From Bacteroidota bacterium (GTDB lineage: Bacteria; Bacteroidota; Bacteroidia; B-17B0; Aurantibacillaceae): a DNA stretch of 64,000 nucleotides. Shown here piece by piece: positions 61,316-64,000 of the stretch (its first letter is position 1; each line of letters opens with the position of its first letter). Under the pieces are notes generated by a model that was given only the letters and a program-made list of their open reading frames with translations, was not told the DNA's origin and did no database searches. The DNA lies in assembly GCA_021323535.1 (NCBI GenBank), contig JAJONO010000007.1:33777-97776 (forward strand), given 5' to 3'. The position numbers and the translations under genes were made by a program.

Positions 61316-63370
61316 ATGAAAAAGGCTCTGTTATTGTTTCTTGTTACAGCTAACATTCTTTTGTTTTCACAAAAAGCAGATACTGTTTTGATCGACAAGC
61401 TTATTGAAGATTGTAAGCGCACAGAACTTTTCAATTTCGACAGCGCGCTGTATTATGGAGAAAAAGCCCTTCGGCTTTCAGAAAAAGCAGGTGATTCGCT
61501 GCGAATCGCAACTGTACTCCGGCGCATGGGCAATGTCCATCTTAATCTGGGTAACCTTGACAAATGTCTTGAGTTACAAAAAAAATCACTCCGCATTAGT
61601 GAAAATATAAATTACAAACAAGGCATAGCAAGTTGTTTGAGCAATATTGCTAATGTAGAAGTAGCTCAAAGTCTTAACAACGACGCGATTGAACATTACC
61701 AAAAGGCCCTTTTGATATTTCTTGAAATTAACGACATGAAAGGATATGCCAGGATACTCGGCAATATTGGCCTGGTTTGCCAGTTCATGAAAGACAATAA
61801 GAAGGCGCTCAACTATCAGCTCAAATCGTATGAAATAAGAAAGCAGCTTAAAGATACCGTTGGTCTGTCGCTCGCTGCAGGCAATGTTGGTAATCTTTAC
61901 GGAGAACTAAAACGATACGATTCCTGCTTTCATTTCTTCGAAGAAGCATTATTTTACAGTAAAAGGATCAATAGTCTGCAGGGCACGGCTATACTTTACG
62001 CCAATTACGGAAGCCTTCTCAAAGACTCCAAAGATTTTACAAAAGCAGAACGCATGCTTCAAAAAGCGTACCTACTCAGTGAGGAGATTCATGAAATATC
62101 AAACAAAGCAAACGCTGCGATAGGACTTGCACAGATTTTTGCTATAAAAGGAGATCACAAAAAGGCCCTGGAATATGTAGACACCTGCATATCACTTTCA
62201 TTTAAAACCGGTGAGCTTGCTGTTAGATCAAATGGATATAAAGTAAAAAGTGAGATCCTGAAAAATTCCGGAAAGCCCGTTGATGCGCTGAAATATTTTG
62301 AAATGCATTATTTGCTAAAGGATTCAATCCTGAACGATGAGAACAAAGCCGATTTTGCGAAAAAGGAAATGCAGCTTCAGCACGAACAGGAAAAATTGCA
62401 GCAGAAACTTGAGCAGGAGAAAAAAGAAGCTATTGCCGGCGAAAAAATAAAACAGCAAAAAACCATTCAGATCTTTTTATTTTCTATTCTTATAGGCTTC
62501 ATTATTCTTTCATTTTATATCTACCGTAATTATAAGCAGAAGAAAAATGCAAATCTCGCGCTCGAATCCAAGAACAAGGAAATAGAAGAACAAAGAAGTC
62601 TGCTTGAAACAAAGAACAGTGAGATCCTGGATTCCATTCATTATGCCAAAAGAATTCAGACAGCACTTCTTGCTTCGGAAAACCTGATCTCTGAACATTT
62701 ACCGGAACATTTTATTTTTTACAAACCAAAAGATATTGTGAGCGGGGATTTCTATTGGGCCTCAGCTGTAGATTCAAAATTTATCTTTGCTACCTGCGAT
62801 TGTACAGGCCATGGGGTTCCCGGGGCTTTTATGAGCCTGCTTAACATTTCATTTTTAAATGAAGTAACCTCGCAGAAAAAAATCATTCAGCCTGATAAGA
62901 TCTTTGAGGAAGTCAGGAAGGATATTATCAACGCTTTGAATAAGGATGCTAAAGAAGAAACCAAGGATGGAATGGACGGCGTTCTTTTGAGCTATGACCT
63001 TAAAAATAACACACTGGAATTTACCGCAGCCAATAATCCTGTTATCATCATTCGTAATAACGAGCTCTTAAAATTCACTCCTGATAAGTTCCCTGTAGGT
63101 TTGTCTCACGGTGCTCTGAAACCATTTACGCTTCAAACACAGGATCTGATGAAAGGAGATTGTATTTACACATTCACGGATGGTATCAGTGACCAGTTTG
63201 GCGGCGAAAAAGGAAAAAAATTCAAACAGAAAAGACTTGAGGAACTCCTGGTAAAAATTCATACCAGACCAATGAGCGAACAACATGAAATCCTTGGCAA
63301 AGAATTTGAGAATTGGAAAGGAAGCCTTGAACAGGTAGACGATGTGCTTGTGATTGCAGTGAGAATTTAG
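61316..63370 (+). CDS. TPR sensor with SpoIIE (PP2C) phosphatase domain
   Basis: A 684-residue protein. Signal peptide to LLFSQ; TPR repeats about 40-340 (RRMGNVHLNLGNLDKCLEL, LSNIANVEVAQSLNNDAIEHY). A coiled coil follows (345-382), one transmembrane helix (383-402), a second coiled coil to 440, and a cytoplasmic SpoIIE/RsbU phosphatase domain (445-684) with ATCDCTGHGVPGAFMS, KDGMDG and FTDGISDQFGG. The periplasmic TPR part probably senses a protein ligand and sets phosphatase activity, as in partner-switching regulation. No anti-sigma or anti-anti-sigma gene is adjacent. Confidence 0.9.
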   Translation: MKKALLLFLVTANILLFSQKADTVLIDKLIEDCKRTELFNFDSALYYGEKALRLSEKAGDSLRIATVLRRMGNVHLNLGNLDKCLELQKKSLRISENINYKQGIASCLSNIANVEVAQSLNNDAIEHYQKALLIFLEINDMKGYARILGNIGLVCQFMKDNKKALNYQLKSYEIRKQLKDTVGLSLAAGNVGNLYGELKRYDSCFHFFEEALFYSKRINSLQGTAILYANYGSLLKDSKDFTKAERMLQKAYLLSEEIHEISNKANAAIGLAQIFAIKGDHKKALEYVDTCISLSFKTGELAVRSNGYKVKSEILKNSGKPVDALKYFEMHYLLKDSILNDENKADFAKKEMQLQHEQEKLQQKLEQEKKEAIAGEKIKQQKTIQIFLFSILIGFIILSFYIYRNYKQKKNANLALESKNKEIEEQRSLLETKNSEILDSIHYAKRIQTALLASENLISEHLPEHFIFYKPKDIVSGDFYWASAVDSKFIFATCDCTGHGVPGAFMSLLNISFLNEVTSQKKIIQPDKIFEEVRKDIINALNKDAKEETKDGMDGVLLSYDLKNNTLEFTAANNPVIIIRNNELLKFTPDKFPVGLSHGALKPFTLQTQDLMKGDCIYTFTDGISDQFGGEKGKKFKQKRLEELLVKIHTRPMSEQHEILGKEFENWKGSLEQVDDVLVIAVRI

Positions 63371-63423
63371 TTTATAATTTTTTTCAGGGTCAAAAACAGA
63401 ATAACTAACTTTGGTTTTACATT

Positions 63424-64000
63424 ATGGAATTAATCGACGGTAAAAAAATATCGCTTCAACTACAGGAAGATATTGCGAAAGAAGTTCAGCAATTGATCGC
63501 TTCAGGAAAAAAGCAACCGCATCTGGCAGCTGTTCTTGTTGGTAACGATGGCGGAAGCGAAACGTATGTAGCCGCTAAAATAAAGGCCTGCGAGCGTGTA
63601 GGATTTAAATCAACGCTTATCCGTCACCCCGAATACGTTACTGAAGATAAATTATTACTCACTGTCCACGAATTAAACACAAATCCTGATATAGACGGAT
63701 TTATTGTGCAGTTGCCGCTGCCCCGTCACATCAATGAACACAAAGTGATCGAGGCTGTTCTGCCAAGCAAAGATGTAGATGGCTTTCATCCTATCAATGT
63801 TGGAAGAATGGTTTGGAAAACACTGTGTGGTGATTGGAAGAAGTCATATTGTTGGCTCGCCTATGAGTATTCTTATGGCTAAGAACACCGCTTTCGGAAA
63901 TTGTACTGTTACGCTTTGTCACAGTAAAACAAAAGATCTGAAATCCTTCACAAAAAGCGCTGATATTTTAATTTGTGCTTTAGGTAGCCCCGATTTTGTA
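63424..64000 (+). pseudogene. folD: Methylenetetrahydrofolate dehydrogenase/cyclohydrolase, deleted and frameshifted (3' partial)
   Basis: The first 130 codons are a clean FolD N-terminal part ([57 protein letters not shown]). At about 63811-63815 the match jumps: the next recognisable part is [18 protein letters not shown] in the +1 frame (63815 onward), continuing to the window edge with [13 protein letters not shown]. Compared with intact FolD, about 26 residues are missing, including the conserved ATPxG segment, and the frame is lost; the first frame stops at 63882. Either the gene is inactivated or this is a sequence or assembly error. Confidence 0.85.

Noticed and set aside
1..64000. 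tRNA, rRNA, prophage or insertion sequence
   Set aside because: No cloverleaf-like segment, rRNA sequence, transposase or phage gene was seen by eye; a dedicated search could still find a short RNA.

Overview
The window is chromosomal DNA from a member of the Bacteroidota, probably an environmental Flavobacteriales- or Sphingobacteriales-like lineage rather than Bacteroides. Several things point there. Genes lack Shine-Dalgarno sites, and many starts sit just behind a TAnnTTTG (-7) promoter box. There are type IX secretion (T9SS) sorting tails, a PorE-like OmpA protein, a single-chain alpha/beta E1 dehydrogenase, the gene order rpmB-rpmG-DUF4295-ftsY, and many exported proteins whose predicted mature end is Gln. 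The window is mostly housekeeping and cell-envelope genes. I see no tRNA, rRNA, CRISPR array, prophage or transposase.

Layout. 1-5.7 kb: the acidic end of an unknown protein, a small envelope protein, and surface-polysaccharide genes (GT4 glycosyltransferase and methyltransferase, divergent from a flippase), then an exported lipoprotein. 5.7-18.1 kb: metabolism and repair (ispE, lysC-lysA, serC, CoA pyrophosphatase, ribBA, RecD-like helicase) mixed with exported unknowns. 18.2-27.1 kb: outer-membrane barrel, BtrH_N/DUF4872 protein, PorE-like protein, rhomboid protease, a duplicated pair of small exported proteins, MazG-like hydrolase, OmpH, a polytopic membrane protein and an NlpC/P60 lipoprotein. 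27.4-40.2 kb: E1 dehydrogenase, then a run of exported unknowns that includes a WD40-caspase protein, a T9SS beta-helix protein, a lone receiver protein and a four-gene lipoprotein cluster. 40.2-47.2 kb: a GT4 enzyme and a three-gene MukFEB/MksFEB/JetABC-type SMC complex. 47.4-52.9 kb: transglutaminase-like protein, SpoIIAA-like protein, glutaminyl cyclase with two membrane proteins and a macro-domain protein, and a 48-bp repeat protein. 53.3-64 kb: rpsA, a truncated GxxExxY gene, ftsY, DUF4295, rpmG, rpmB, ribD, ffh, a TPR-SpoIIE phosphatase and a broken folD.

How the genes work together. ftsY and ffh supply both protein components of signal-recognition-particle targeting. ribBA and ribD cover the early riboflavin steps, and lysC-lysA the two ends of the diaminopimelate/lysine route. 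The PorE-like protein, two proteins with T9SS-type tails, OmpH and the glutaminyl cyclase all belong to export and outer-membrane biogenesis. The most system-like block is the SMC cassette at 41.5-47.2 kb. It has kleisin, KITE-type and ATPase subunits in the Wadjet JetA-B-C order but no JetD/MksG nuclease beside it. Other points for a second look are a possible pseudoknot in the rpsA leader, a deleted and frameshifted folD, paired repeats upstream of ompH, and the Gln+1 signal peptides beside a glutaminyl cyclase gene. All functional calls come from reading motifs and architecture; no searches were run.
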